A DNA stretch of 64,000 nt from Streptomyces sp. C10-9-1 (GCF_024497955.1 NZ_JANHKP010000002.1:186001-250000); one strand, 5' to 3'; shown: positions 1 through 8,312, counted from the stretch's first letter. Notes: generated from the sequence alone by a model not told the origin. A program made the numbers and translations.

Positions 1-1
1 C

Positions 2-244
2 GGCTGGCGGGCCCTCGGCCGGGCGGAGCCGGACTTCCTCGCCCGAGCGGTGACCGACCAGCAGATCTGCTACCTCGGCAACGCCGACCCCGGCACCCGC
101 CTGGAGACCGCGGTCCGGGTGCGGGCCGCGGTGTCCGGTCCCCCGACGGAGGTCTGGGACGCGGTGGTGCGGGACGCCGGCTCCCGGGAACTGATCGCCG
201 TCTGCACCCAGCTGGTGCCCACGAACCCACAGGAGGAGCGATGA
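2..244 (+). CDS. C-terminal fragment of a hot-dog-fold protein, possibly LnmK-like acyltransferase/decarboxylase
   Basis: The reading frame is open from the left edge and gives about 80 residues ending in a stop that overlaps the next start (ATGA). The fragment contains ICYLGNADPGTRLETAVRV and an alternating hydrophobic pattern typical of the last strands of a hot-dog thioesterase-like fold. In leinamycin biosynthesis, LnmK (a double hot-dog bifunctional acyltransferase/decarboxylase that loads methylmalonyl and makes propionyl-ACP) is followed by an ACP (LnmL) and an HMG-CoA-synthase homologue (LnmM), the same order as here. The LnmK assignment therefore rests largely on context; the fragment alone could be another hot-dog protein. 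The N-terminal part lies outside the window. Confidence 0.5.
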   Translation, partial: GWRALGRAEPDFLARAVTDQQICYLGNADPGTRLETAVRVRAAVSGPPTEVWDAVVRDAGSRELIAVCTQLVPTNPQEER

Positions 245-546
245 CCGCAGCGGAACGCACGCCCCCGGCGACGCCGCCGGAGCACGCCGCGAGGACGGAG
301 GCCGACCGGGCGCTGCGCGAGGTCATCGCCGCGATCCTGCCGGCGCTGCCCCCGCAGGAGGTGGTCCACACCCGGCACCTGAAGGACCTGGGAGCCGACT
401 CGGTGGACCGGGTGGAGATCATCGCCGGGGTCACCGCACGGCTCGGTCTCGACGTCCCCATGGGGCGGTTCAGCGACATCCCCGACATCGGCGCGCTGGT
501 CGGCTTCCTCGCCGACTGCCTGGACCGGTCGCGGCGGACGGCATGA
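241..546 (+). CDS. Discrete acyl carrier protein (donor ACP of a beta-branching cassette)
   Basis: This is a 101-residue stand-alone carrier protein. The phosphopantetheine site is Ser54 in LGADSVDRVEI. The SVDRVE form, rather than SLDxVE, is typical of donor ACPs in HMG-CoA-synthase cassettes. An Ala/Pro-rich leader of about 20 residues precedes the helical bundle. The start ATG overlaps the preceding stop (ATGA), with GGAGGAG just upstream, and its own stop overlaps the ATG of the HCS gene, so the three are translationally coupled. It should carry the acetyl or propionyl unit that the HCS adds to a beta-keto polyketide intermediate on a PKS module. Confidence 0.9.
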   Translation: MTAAERTPPATPPEHAARTEADRALREVIAAILPALPPQEVVHTRHLKDLGADSVDRVEIIAGVTARLGLDVPMGRFSDIPDIGALVGFLADCLDRSRRTA

Positions 547-1790
547 CGGGCGCCGCGCCCGCCGTCGGCATCGAGGCGCTGAACGTCTACGCGGGGCTGG
601 CGGCCGTCGAGGTGGCCGACCTGCTGGCCGGACGCGGCCTGGACCCGGCCCGGCAGGACAACCTCATGCTCGACCGCCGCTCGGTGGGGCTGCCCTGCGA
701 GGACCCGGTGACCAACGCCGTCAACGCCGCCAAGCCGCTGCTGGACGCGCTCGCGCCGCGGGAGCGGGCCCGGGTGGAACTCCTGGTGACCTCCACCGAG
801 TCGGGTGTGGACTACAGCAAGTCCGTCGCCTCCTATGTGCACCACTACCTGGGGCTGCCGGCCACCTGCCGCGTCATGGAGGCCAAGCAGGCCTGCTACG
901 CGGCGACCGGAGCACTTCAGCTCGCCGCCGGCTATGTCGCCTCCGGCCTGTCGCCCGGCGCCAAGGCCCTGGTGATCGCCACCGACGTGGCCGTGGTGGA
1001 CGCCTACGCCCAGTACGCGGAACCGGCCACCGGGCACGGTGCGGTGGCCCTGCTCGTCGGTGACGAACCGCAGGTGCTCGCCCTCGACCCCGGGGCGTTC
1101 GGTCTGCACAGCTACGAGACCCTGGATTCGGCCCGCCCGGCTCCGGACCAGGACGTCGCGGACGCGGACCGCTCCCTCTTCGCCTATCTGGACTGCCTTG
1201 ACCGCAGTTTCGCCGACTACGCGGACCGGGTGGAGGGCGCCGACTTCGGCGCCACCTTCGACCGGCTGGCGCTGCACACCCCGTTCGCCGGACTGGTCCG
1301 CTCCGCGCACCGGAAGATGACGCGGGAGTGGACGTCCCTGAGCCCCGGGGACGCGGGGGCGGACTTCGACCGCCGGGTGGCGCCCTCGCTGGCCTATCCG
1401 CGGCAGGTCGGCAACCTCTGCTCCGGATCGGTGTACCTGGCGCTGGCCTCCTCGCTGGACGCCGTGCCCTGCGTCCGCCCGGAACGGGTGGGCCTGTTCT
1501 CCTACGGCTCCGGTTGCGCCTCCGAGTTCTTCAGCGGGGTGGTCACCGGCGAGTCGGCCCGGGCGGTGGGCCGGATGCGGATAGCGGAACGGCTGGCCGC
1601 GCGCCGGATCATCGACTTCGCCGAGTACACCCGCCTGCTGAAGGTGACCCGTTCCTGCCTGGTGCCGGAACGGAACCGCGAGGTGAGCCGGGAACTCTGG
1701 GAGGACTACCTCGACTCCGGGGAGCGCGCCGGGGACCTGCTGGTGCACACCGGGGTGACCGACTACCACCGTACCTACGCCTGGAGTTGA
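543..1790 (+). CDS. HMG-CoA-synthase-like enzyme (HCS) for polyketide beta-branching
   Basis: This 415-residue member of the HMGS family (thiolase fold) condenses an acyl-ACP nucleophile with a beta-ketothioester on a PKS carrier domain to start a beta-alkyl branch. The expected triad is visible: Glu86 in STESG, Cys118 in MEAKQACYAA and His245 in LHTPFAG. The length matches LnmM/PksG/CurD-type enzymes. It is coupled to the donor ACP through an ATGA overlap. Enoyl-CoA hydratase partners (dehydration and decarboxylation) are normally encoded nearby but are absent from this window, so they must lie to the left or elsewhere. Primary-metabolism HMGS is unlikely given the flanking ACPs and decarboxylating KS. 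Confidence 0.93.
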   Translation: MTGAAPAVGIEALNVYAGLAAVEVADLLAGRGLDPARQDNLMLDRRSVGLPCEDPVTNAVNAAKPLLDALAPRERARVELLVTSTESGVDYSKSVASYVHHYLGLPATCRVMEAKQACYAATGALQLAAGYVASGLSPGAKALVIATDVAVVDAYAQYAEPATGHGAVALLVGDEPQVLALDPGAFGLHSYETLDSARPAPDQDVADADRSLFAYLDCLDRSFADYADRVEGADFGATFDRLALHTPFAGLVRSAHRKMTREWTSLSPGDAGADFDRRVAPSLAYPRQVGNLCSGSVYLALASSLDAVPCVRPERVGLFSYGSGCASEFFSGVVTGESARAVGRMRIAERLAARRIIDFAEYTRLLKVTRSCLVPERNREVSRELWEDYLDSGERAGDLLVHTGVTDYHRTYAWS

Positions 1791-1801
1791 GGGACCGCAC
1801 C

Positions 1802-2095
1802 ATGAGCGAGCACACGACCGAGCCCACCGCCGAGCCCACCGCCCTCCGTCCGTCCGGCCCCGAGGCGGAGGTCTTCGAAGCCGTCCGCCGCAGCATCCTG
1901 GAGGTGGTGCCGGAGGTCCCGGCCGACGAGATCACTCCCGAAGCGTCGATGGTGGACCTCGGCTGCAACAGCGTGGACCGGGCCGACGTCGTGACCCTGG
2001 TCCTGGAGGATCTGGACCTGTCCGTCCCGGTGGCGGAGTTCCAGGGCCTGCCGACGATCGGTGCGCTGGTCGCCACCCTGAGCAGGCACCGGTGA
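1802..2095 (+). CDS. Second discrete acyl carrier protein
   Basis: This is a 97-residue carrier protein with phosphopantetheine attachment at Ser57 in LGCNSVDRADV. It shares the SVDR signature with the first ACP but is clearly divergent in the rest of the chain. The N-terminus carries a short TEPTAEPT repeat. The ATG lies 11 bases after the HCS stop, and its own stop overlaps the GTG of the ketosynthase (GTGA). Pairing with the decarboxylating KS suggests it carries malonyl that becomes acetyl. Two donor ACPs in one cassette recall myxovirescin TaB and TaE, which feed different branches. Confidence 0.9.
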   Translation: MSEHTTEPTAEPTALRPSGPEAEVFEAVRRSILEVVPEVPADEITPEASMVDLGCNSVDRADVVTLVLEDLDLSVPVAEFQGLPTIGALVATLSRHR

Positions 2096-3366
2096 CCCGA
2101 TGGCCCGCCCGCCGCGCCCTGGTCACCGGCACCGGCGTGCGCACCGCGGTGGCCACCGGGACGGCGCGGTTCGCGGCCGCCCTGCGGGAGGGCCGGTGCG
2201 GCATCGTCCTCACCGAGGGCGCCGGGCCCGGTGATCCGGCCGGTCTGGCCCGGCTCCCGGACTCGGCCGAGGACGCGGACCGGCTGCCCGCGGAACTCCC
2301 CGCGGAGCTCCGCCGCCGCGCCCGCCGGGCCGCCGTCCGCGCGCCGCGGGAGGTCCGCGCGGCGCTGCTGACCGCGCTGGAGGCCTGGTGCGGCGCCGGT
2401 CTGCACCACACCCCGGTGCCGGAGGACCGGATGGCGCTGGTCGTCGCCGGGCACAACCTGACCGGCGGCTACGCCGAGCAGGTCCGGCCCAGGACGGCGT
2501 CCGGACGCGGGCACGTCCCCGCCAGCGCCGCCCTGCGTCTGCTCGACACCGACCACCTGGGCACGCTCAGCGAGGTCCTGGGGACCACCGGCCCGGGCTG
2601 CACGGTGGGCGGCGCCTCCGCGAGCGGCACGGTGGGGCTGGTCTCCGCCGTACGGATGCTGGCGATGGGAGAGGCGGATGCCTGCCTGGTCGTCGGAGCG
2701 CTCAGTCCGCTCCCGCCCCTGGAGCGGCAGGCGCTGGTCAACCTCGGGGCCATGGCGACCGGGGCGGCCCCCGGAGCCGGGCCCCCCGGGCCGCCCCTCG
2801 ACCGGCGCGCACGGGGGTTCCTGCCCGGAGAGGGCTGTGCCGCCCTGGTGCTGGAGAGCCCTCGGTCCGCGGCCCGGCGCCGGGTACCGCCCCTGGCCGC
2901 CATCGAGGGGTACGGGCTGCGGCTGGGCGCCACCGCGCTCGCGCGCCCGGAGGAGCGGATCGCGGCCGCGGTCATGACGGAGGCGCTGCGCACCGCCGGA
3001 CGCAAGCCCGCGGAGGTCCGCTATGTCAGCGCGCACGCCACCGGCACCCCGCTCGGGGACAGCACCGAGGCGGCGGCGCTGCGCCGGGTGTTCGGGGAGG
3101 GTGCGGACACGCCCTGGGTCAACGCCACCAAGTCCCTCACCGGCCACTGCCTGCACGCCGCCGGGGTGGTGGAGGCGGTCGCCACGGTGGTGCAGATGCG
3201 CGAGGGCTTCGTGCACCCGAACCCGGGGCTGACCCGGCCGGTCGCCACCGGGCTGCGGCTGTCCGGCCCCGTCGCCGAGAGCGCCGACCTTCCCTGCGCG
3301 CTGTCCAACTCCTTCGGGTTCGGGGGCATCGCCGGCAGCCTGCTGTTCAGCCGGGACCCGCGGTGA
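2092..3366 (+). CDS. Decarboxylating ketosynthase with active-site Cys replaced by Ser
   Basis: This 424-residue KAS I/II-fold protein is free-standing. The catalytic motif reads GGASASG: Ser176 sits where elongating ketosynthases have Cys. The two catalytic histidines are retained (His315 in SAHATGT and His352 in SLTGHCLHAAG). This Cys-to-Ser form is characteristic of KS homologues in HCS cassettes (PksF, CurC, MupG, TaK), which decarboxylate malonyl-ACP to acetyl-ACP instead of condensing. The GTG start overlaps the ACP2 stop, and the stop overlaps a GTG in the thioesterase frame. It is probably the partner of the ACP directly upstream. Confidence 0.9.
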   Translation: MTRWPARRALVTGTGVRTAVATGTARFAAALREGRCGIVLTEGAGPGDPAGLARLPDSAEDADRLPAELPAELRRRARRAAVRAPREVRAALLTALEAWCGAGLHHTPVPEDRMALVVAGHNLTGGYAEQVRPRTASGRGHVPASAALRLLDTDHLGTLSEVLGTTGPGCTVGGASASGTVGLVSAVRMLAMGEADACLVVGALSPLPPLERQALVNLGAMATGAAPGAGPPGPPLDRRARGFLPGEGCAALVLESPRSAARRRVPPLAAIEGYGLRLGATALARPEERIAAAVMTEALRTAGRKPAEVRYVSAHATGTPLGDSTEAAALRRVFGEGADTPWVNATKSLTGHCLHAAGVVEAVATVVQMREGFVHPNPGLTRPVATGLRLSGPVAESADLPCALSNSFGFGGIAGSLLFSRDPR

Positions 3367-3434
3367 GCGGGGCCGCCTCCGGGCACGCACCGGACCTCAC
3401 GAACGGCCCGCCGGCCCCCGGAGGTGAACGGACC

Positions 3435-4181
3435 GTGCACAGCCCCTGGACGCCGGGACCGCAGGCGGCGCCCGATGCCGCCCTCCGGCTGTTCTGCTTC
3501 GCCCACGCCGGGGGCGGGTCGTCCGCCTTCCGCGAGTGGCGCGCTGCCTTCGGCACCGGGGTGGACGTCCGGCCGGTGCTGCTGCCCGGCCGTGAGGCCA
3601 GGCTCCGCGAACCCCCCGTCCGGCGGATGGACGAGCTGCTCGGGCCGCTGTGCGCGGGCCTGACGCCGCTGCTGGACCGCCCGTTCGCCTTCTTCGGCCA
3701 CAGCCTCGGCGCGGTCGTCGCCTACGAGACGGCCCGGGAGCTGGCGCTGCGCGGCGGCCCCCGGCCGGAGCATCTGCTGGTCTCCGCCCGCCGCGCTCCC
3801 CATCTGCCGTCCCGGCAGGCCCCGGTGCACCGGCTCGACGAGGGCGAGTTCCTGCGGGTGGTCGCGGAGATGGGCGGCACCCCGGCCGACGTGATCGCCC
3901 AGCCCGGGCTGCTGCGCGCCTTCCTGCCCGGGCTGCGGGCGGACTTCGAGCTGAACGAGACCTATGTGCCCCGGGCCCGGGGGGTGCTGGACTGCCCGGT
4001 CTCGGCCTTCGCCGGGGACCGGGACCCCCAGGTGGCACCGGACGAGATGGCGGCCTGGCGGGACACCACCCGGGGGCCGTTCCGGCTGCGGGTGCTGCCC
4101 GGCGGCCACTTCTACCTCCGGGAGGATCCCGCGGCACTGACGGCGCTGATCCGCCCGGTACTCACCGCGGCCCGTCCCTAG
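3435..4181 (+). CDS. Type II thioesterase (alpha/beta hydrolase)
   Basis: This 248-residue alpha/beta hydrolase of the TEII family removes aberrant or stalled acyl groups from carrier proteins in PKS/NRPS systems. It shows CFAHAGGGSS near the N-terminus, the nucleophile elbow FGHSLG with Ser90, an acidic residue in AGDRDPQV (about 194-200) and catalytic His225 in PGGHFYL. I chose GTG 3435 because GGAGGTG sits about 9 bases upstream and the length then matches the family. An upstream in-frame GTG at 3363, overlapping the KS stop, would add a 24-residue unstructured leader. It is in the same operon as the cassette. Confidence 0.92.
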   Translation: MHSPWTPGPQAAPDAALRLFCFAHAGGGSSAFREWRAAFGTGVDVRPVLLPGREARLREPPVRRMDELLGPLCAGLTPLLDRPFAFFGHSLGAVVAYETARELALRGGPRPEHLLVSARRAPHLPSRQAPVHRLDEGEFLRVVAEMGGTPADVIAQPGLLRAFLPGLRADFELNETYVPRARGVLDCPVSAFAGDRDPQVAPDEMAAWRDTTRGPFRLRVLPGGHFYLREDPAALTALIRPVLTAARP

Positions 4182-4231
4182 CGCCGCACCGCACGACCGC
4201 ACGAGGCACCCACTGCCAGGAGAGGAACACC

Positions 4232-4603
4232 ATGTCAGAACTGGACCTGTCGCGCTGCCACCCGATCTTCGTCAGGCAGATCGACTGCCTGCAGCGCGCC
4301 GACATCGACGGGCTGATGGAGACGTACCACCCCGAGGCCGAGGTCATCCGCTTCCAGGGGATACTCCGGGGCAGCGCCGAGATCAAGGAGACCTTCGGCC
4401 GCTACATGCACATCCAGGCCCGCTACGAGCGGCTGCTGGAGTACACCCACACCGACGACACCATCTTCATGCGCGCGGAGATGAGCGTCCGGGGCGAACG
4501 GGAGATCGGCTTCGGCGCCTATGTGCTCAAGGACGGGGTCATCTGGCGCCAGGTGGCCGGAATCGAGGGGGGAATGCGCGAATGGTTCACCCAGGACTCC
4601 TAG
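4232..4603 (+). CDS. SnoaL-like / NTF2-fold protein
   Basis: This 123-residue small alpha+beta barrel is of the SnoaL/NTF2 type. The sequence fits the fold: an N-terminal helix with ADIDGLMETYHPEAEVIRFQG, then GSAEIKETF and four beta strands ending in WRQVAGIEGG. Such proteins in polyketide clusters act as cyclases, dehydratases or hydroxylases, and many have no known activity. The ATG follows an AGGAGAGG-type ribosome site. It is 50 bp downstream of the thioesterase on the same strand, so probably in the same transcript. The reaction cannot be assigned from sequence. Confidence 0.75.
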   Translation: MSELDLSRCHPIFVRQIDCLQRADIDGLMETYHPEAEVIRFQGILRGSAEIKETFGRYMHIQARYERLLEYTHTDDTIFMRAEMSVRGEREIGFGAYVLKDGVIWRQVAGIEGGMREWFTQDS

Positions 4604-4733
4604 AACCGGCATGCTGGGTCCGGCCTCGGCGCGGCGTCCGGGTCTCGGCCCGGTACCCCGGGGGCCCCGGCACCCGGCCCGGCCACCGGCCGTCGAGGCG
4701 ACGTCAGGACCCGTCCGCGAAAGGGCCAGGAAC

Positions 4734-5135
4734 ATGAGCACCAGCGCCACCGGAACACGCGTCCTCTCCAGCTGGGACGAGGAGGACTTCGCCAAGGCCG
4801 ACGGGGTGAAGCTGACCCGTTCCGCCATCGCCTACCGCTACGAGGGCGACATCGAGGGCGAGGCCGTCCAGGAGTACGTGATGTTCTACCGCGCCGACGA
4901 CACCAACACCTTCGTCGGAATGGAGCAGGTCACCGGCCGCATCGGGGGGCGCAGCGGAAGCTTCGTCCTCCAGCACACCGGGGAGCTGACCGGTGAGACC
5001 GCCACCGTCACCTGGCACGTGGTGAAGGGGTCCGGCACCGGTGAGCTGGCCGGCCTGACGGGCTCCGGCGGGTTCACCGCCACCCACGAGGAGGGCGGAA
5101 ACGCCTCCTACCGCCTGGAGTACTCCTTCGAGTGA
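4734..5135 (+). CDS. DUF3224 family protein
   Basis: This 133-residue protein matches DUF3224 in pattern: ATGTRVLSSWDE at the start, EGDIEGEAVQEYVMFYR in the middle, then GMEQVTGRIGGRSGSF and a glycine-rich GTGELAGLTGSGGF followed by a C-terminal YRLEYSFE strand. The family folds as a single beta barrel similar to allene oxide cyclase-like proteins and has no established catalytic role. The ATG has an AGGAAC ribosome site. It lies between the SnoaL-like gene and the P450s and is followed by a strong hairpin, so it may end the first transcription unit. Confidence 0.8.
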   Translation: MSTSATGTRVLSSWDEEDFAKADGVKLTRSAIAYRYEGDIEGEAVQEYVMFYRADDTNTFVGMEQVTGRIGGRSGSFVLQHTGELTGETATVTWHVVKGSGTGELAGLTGSGGFTATHEEGGNASYRLEYSFE

Positions 5136-5193
5136 TCCGGCGCGTGGCCCGGAAGGGCCCGCACACAATTGAGCAGACCCACGGCGTGCGTGA

Positions 5194-5243
5194 CGACGAC
5201 GATGGCTGCGGCCGGGCCCACCGGCCCGCAGCCGTCGTCGTCG
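5194..5243 (+). terminator. Strong stem-loop between DUF3224 and the first P450
   Basis: Arms 5194-5211 and 5226-5243 pair over 18 bp with a single G-U wobble; the 14-base loop contains a further CCGG/CCGG pairing. It ends only 7 bases before the GGAGG of the P450 gene. It could be an intrinsic terminator, an attenuator, or an mRNA-stabilising element. Confidence 0.6.
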
Positions 5244-5262
5244 CACACCGGAGGACGCGCCC

Positions 5263-6456
5263 GTGGAATCCCTCTCGCCACCGGACTCCTACCCCGTACC
5301 GCGTACCGACCCGCTGCACCCCGCGCCGCAGTACGCCCGGCTGCGCGAGGAGTGCCCCGTGGCGCCCTCCCGTCTGGACTTCGACGGCAGCGACGTCTGG
5401 CTGGTCACCCGTCACGCGGACGCCTGCGCGGTGCTGTCCGACCCGCGCTTCAGCTCGGACTTCTCCAAGGAGGGCTTCCCCGCCCGGATGACCGTACGGC
5501 CGCCGGGACCGGGCACCTTCATCCGCATGGACCCGCCGGACCACACCCGGCTGCGACGCGCCGTCGTGGACGAGTTCAAGCGCAAGCCGGTCGAGCGGCT
5601 GCGCCCGGCCGTCGAGGGCATCGTGCAGGGGCTGCTGGACGAGATGCTGGCCGGGCCCGCCCCCGCCGACCTGGTCCGGGCCCTCGCCCTCCCGCTGCCC
5701 ACCCTGGTCGTCTGCGAGCTGCTGGGCGTCCCCTACGACGACCGGGACTTCTTCCAGCAGTGCACCCAGGTCATCGGCGACCAGTCCGCCGCACCCGACG
5801 GGCGCCAGGTCGTCCGTGACGAACTCCGCGGCTATTTGCAGCGGCTGACCGCCGAGCGGGCGGCCCGCCCCGGGGACGACCTGATCAGCCGGCTGGTGCT
5901 GCGCCGGGACCGGAGCGGGGTCACCGAGGACGAGGTCGTCGGCATCGTCACCCTGCTGATGATCGCCGGCTTCGAGACCATCGCCAACCAGATCGGCATC
6001 GGCACGCTGATGCTGCTCCTGGACCCGGGCCTCGCCGAAGGGCTGCGCCGGGACCCGGGAGAGGCGCCCCTCGTCGTCGAGGAGCTGCTGCGCCACCAGA
6101 CGGTCATCGACTACGGGCTGCGCCGTGTCGCCACCGAGGACTGCGAGGTCGGCGGGCGGACGATCCGTGCCGGGGAGGGCGTGGTGGTCGTCGTCTCCTC
6201 CGCCAACCGCGACCCCGGGGTCTTCCCCGAGCCCGACCGGCTGGACCCGCACCGCCCGCCGCGCGACCACCTGGCGTTCGGCTACGGGCTGCACCAGTGC
6301 CTGGGGCAGCGGCTGGCGCGGCTCCAGCTCCAGGTGCTCTGGCCGGCGCTGTTCCGCCGCGCGCCCGGTCTGCGCCTGGCCGTTCCCCTGGACGAGGTGC
6401 CCTTCCGCACGGACATGTTCGTGCACGGCGTGCACCGCCTCCCGGTCGCCTGGTAG
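5263..6456 (+). CDS. Cytochrome P450 (first of two)
   Basis: This 397-residue soluble bacterial class I P450 probably oxidises the polyketide or its glycoside with reducing power from ferredoxin partners encoded elsewhere. Signatures are the I-helix AGFETI (235-240), the ExxR of Glu274-Arg277, and the heme loop FGYGLHQCLG with cysteine ligand Cys346. PPDHTRLRR near residue 91 is the usual C-helix region. GTG 5263 was chosen because GGAGG lies 8 bases upstream and the length is normal. A strong hairpin abuts its ribosome site. Confidence 0.95.
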   Translation: MESLSPPDSYPVPRTDPLHPAPQYARLREECPVAPSRLDFDGSDVWLVTRHADACAVLSDPRFSSDFSKEGFPARMTVRPPGPGTFIRMDPPDHTRLRRAVVDEFKRKPVERLRPAVEGIVQGLLDEMLAGPAPADLVRALALPLPTLVVCELLGVPYDDRDFFQQCTQVIGDQSAAPDGRQVVRDELRGYLQRLTAERAARPGDDLISRLVLRRDRSGVTEDEVVGIVTLLMIAGFETIANQIGIGTLMLLLDPGLAEGLRRDPGEAPLVVEELLRHQTVIDYGLRRVATEDCEVGGRTIRAGEGVVVVVSSANRDPGVFPEPDRLDPHRPPRDHLAFGYGLHQCLGQRLARLQLQVLWPALFRRAPGLRLAVPLDEVPFRTDMFVHGVHRLPVAW

Positions 6457-6532
6457 TCCGGGCCCGCCCCACGGGCGCGCCCCGGGACCACCGGGATCCC
6501 ACCCAACCGTCCCCGTCCGCGAAGGAGTCACG

Positions 6533-7774
6533 ATGACGAAGACGCCCGCCACGCCGCCACCGGAGACCGGTGACCCGGGGGCCGGCGCCCCACCGGCCTT
6601 CCCCTTCCCCATCCGTTCCGCGCTCGATCCCTCGCCGGAGTACGCGCTGCTCCGCGCCGAGCGCCCGGTCAGCCGCGTCACCCTGCCCAGCGGGGACACG
6701 GCCTGGATCGTCACCCGCTTCGAGGACGTGCGCACGGTCTTCCACGACGCCCGGTTCAGCCGCCAGGCGGCCACCCGGGAGGGAGCGCCCCGGCTGATGC
6801 CCGGTGTGGAGGCGGACCCGGACTCCATCGTCAGCAAGGACCCGCCGGACCACACCCGCCTGCGCAAGCTCGTCGCCCCGGCCTTCACCGCGCGGCGCAT
6901 CGCCGACATGCGGGAGGGCATCCAGCGGACCACCGACGGGCTGCTGGACACGATGGAGGCCGGCGGGCGCGGGGGCGACCTGGTGGCCGGGCTCTCCGCG
7001 CCGCTGCCGATCATCACCATCTGCGACCTGCTCGGGGTACCCCGGTCGGACCAGGACCGCTTCCGGGAGTGGTCGGACACCATGTTCCGGACCTCCGCCG
7101 ACGCGCTCGGCGAGGCGATCGCCGCCCGCGAGGCGCTGATCGGCTATCTGGCGGCCATGGTCCAACGGCGCCGCGCCGCACCCGCCGACGACCTCCTCGG
7201 CGTGCTGATCGCGGCCCGCGACGAGGACGACCGGCTCACCGAGCGCGAGCTGGTGTCGTTCGCCGGCGGGCTGATCGTCGCCGGCTACGAGACCACCGCC
7301 AACCGGCTGGCCAACTCGGTGCTGGTGCTGCTGCGCCACCCCGAGCAGCTGCGGCTGCTGCGCGAGGAGCCGGAGCGGATCGGGGACGCCGTCGAGGAAC
7401 TGCTGCGCTACATCCCGGGCGGCGCGGCCGGCGGTCTGATGCGGGTGGCCACCGAGGACGTGGAGCTGGGCGGGGAAGTGATCCGCGCGGGGGACGGGGT
7501 CATCGCCGTCACCAACGCGGCCAACCGGGATCCGGCCCAGTGGGACGACCCGGACCGCTTCGACATCACCCGGAAGCCGCAGTCCCACACGACCTTCGGG
7601 CACGGGGTCCACCACTGCGTCGGAGCGCAGCTGGCCCGTCTCGAGATGCAGGTGGGCATCGAGACCCTGCTGCGCCGCTTCCCCGGGCTGGCGCTCGGGG
7701 TGCCGGAGGACCGGCTGCCGTGGAAGAAGAACGTCGTCATCCACAGCCTGGAGGCCCTTCCGGTCACCTGGTGA
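6533..7774 (+). CDS. Cytochrome P450 (second of two)
   Basis: This 413-residue class I P450 has I-helix AGYETT (250-255), ExxR at Glu289-Arg292, and heme loop FGHGVHHCVG with Cys362. The first 25 residues are a Pro/Gly-rich extension absent from the first P450. It starts at an ATG with GAAGGAG upstream, 76 bp after the first P450. It differs throughout from the first P450, so the pair is unlikely to be a recent duplication and probably performs two separate oxidations. A 23-bp-stem terminator follows. Confidence 0.95.
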   Translation: MTKTPATPPPETGDPGAGAPPAFPFPIRSALDPSPEYALLRAERPVSRVTLPSGDTAWIVTRFEDVRTVFHDARFSRQAATREGAPRLMPGVEADPDSIVSKDPPDHTRLRKLVAPAFTARRIADMREGIQRTTDGLLDTMEAGGRGGDLVAGLSAPLPIITICDLLGVPRSDQDRFREWSDTMFRTSADALGEAIAAREALIGYLAAMVQRRRAAPADDLLGVLIAARDEDDRLTERELVSFAGGLIVAGYETTANRLANSVLVLLRHPEQLRLLREEPERIGDAVEELLRYIPGGAAGGLMRVATEDVELGGEVIRAGDGVIAVTNAANRDPAQWDDPDRFDITRKPQSHTTFGHGVHHCVGAQLARLEMQVGIETLLRRFPGLALGVPEDRLPWKKNVVIHSLEALPVTW

Positions 7775-7792
7775 CGACCGCACCGCCACGAC

Positions 7793-7843
7793 GGCAGGGG
7801 CGGGCGGCCGGGACGGGGAACGTCCCGGCCGCCCGCCCCTGCC
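7793..7843. terminator. Perfect 23-bp bidirectional terminator hairpin
   Basis: Arms 7793-7815 and 7821-7843 are perfectly complementary (23 bp) around a GGGAA loop. It sits between the convergent second P450 (+) and the VOC gene (-) and lacks a U-tract, as is usual in Streptomyces. It probably serves both strands. Confidence 0.85.
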
Positions 7844-7858
7844 GGGAGCGGAGGGCCC

Positions 7859-8254
7859 TCAGGCGGCGTCCCCGGCCTCCTTCAGCCGCTGGCTGAAGAA
7901 CCACTCGTGCCCCTCGTGGTCCTCGACCTTGCACACCCGCAGACCCTGCGGGGTGTCCGTCGGCGGGAAGGCCACCGTGGCGCCCGCCTTCCCGGCCCGC
8001 GCGAAGACCGCTTCCACGTCCTCGACGTCGATGGAGGCCATGGCGCTGCGGTGGCCGGTGGCGCCGGGCGAGCGGTAGTCCCCGCCCGGCCCGGCGAGGT
8101 ACACCGGGTCGCCGTGCGGCGTCAGCATCTCGGCGTGGAAGACCGCGCCGTCGTCGTGGGCGTAGCGCCGTTCCTCCGTGAACCCGAACGCTGCGGAGAG
8201 CCACTCGATCGCGCGGGCCACATTCTCGTACTTCACATATGGGATGGCTGCCAT
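7859..8254 (-). CDS. VOC family (glyoxalase/bleomycin-resistance fold) protein
   Basis: This 131-residue vicinal oxygen chelate fold protein has an N-terminal VKYENVARAIEWLSAAFGF motif and a second beta-alpha-beta unit with ASIDVEDVEAVFARA and EDHEGHEWFFSQR near the C-terminus. Members bind metal-dependent substrates or sequester drugs. In a biosynthetic cluster it could be a resistance or tailoring protein, but VOC proteins are also common genomic neighbours. An upstream in-frame extension to 8404 would overlap the PIG-L gene, so I used ATG 8254. Confidence 0.85.
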   Translation of the reverse strand: MAAIPYVKYENVARAIEWLSAAFGFTEERRYAHDDGAVFHAEMLTPHGDPVYLAGPGGDYRSPGATGHRSAMASIDVEDVEAVFARAGKAGATVAFPPTDTPQGLRVCKVEDHEGHEWFFSQRLKEAGDAA

Positions 8255-8312
8255 GCCCGCAGCGTAGGGATCGCGGTCCGTCCCGCCTGGCCAAAGTTGC
8301 GCAGTCCGGTGC

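Noticed and set aside
5074..7789. Long minus-strand frames across the P450 genes
   Set aside because: They are antisense shadows without motifs; both P450s on the plus strand have complete heme and I-helix signatures.
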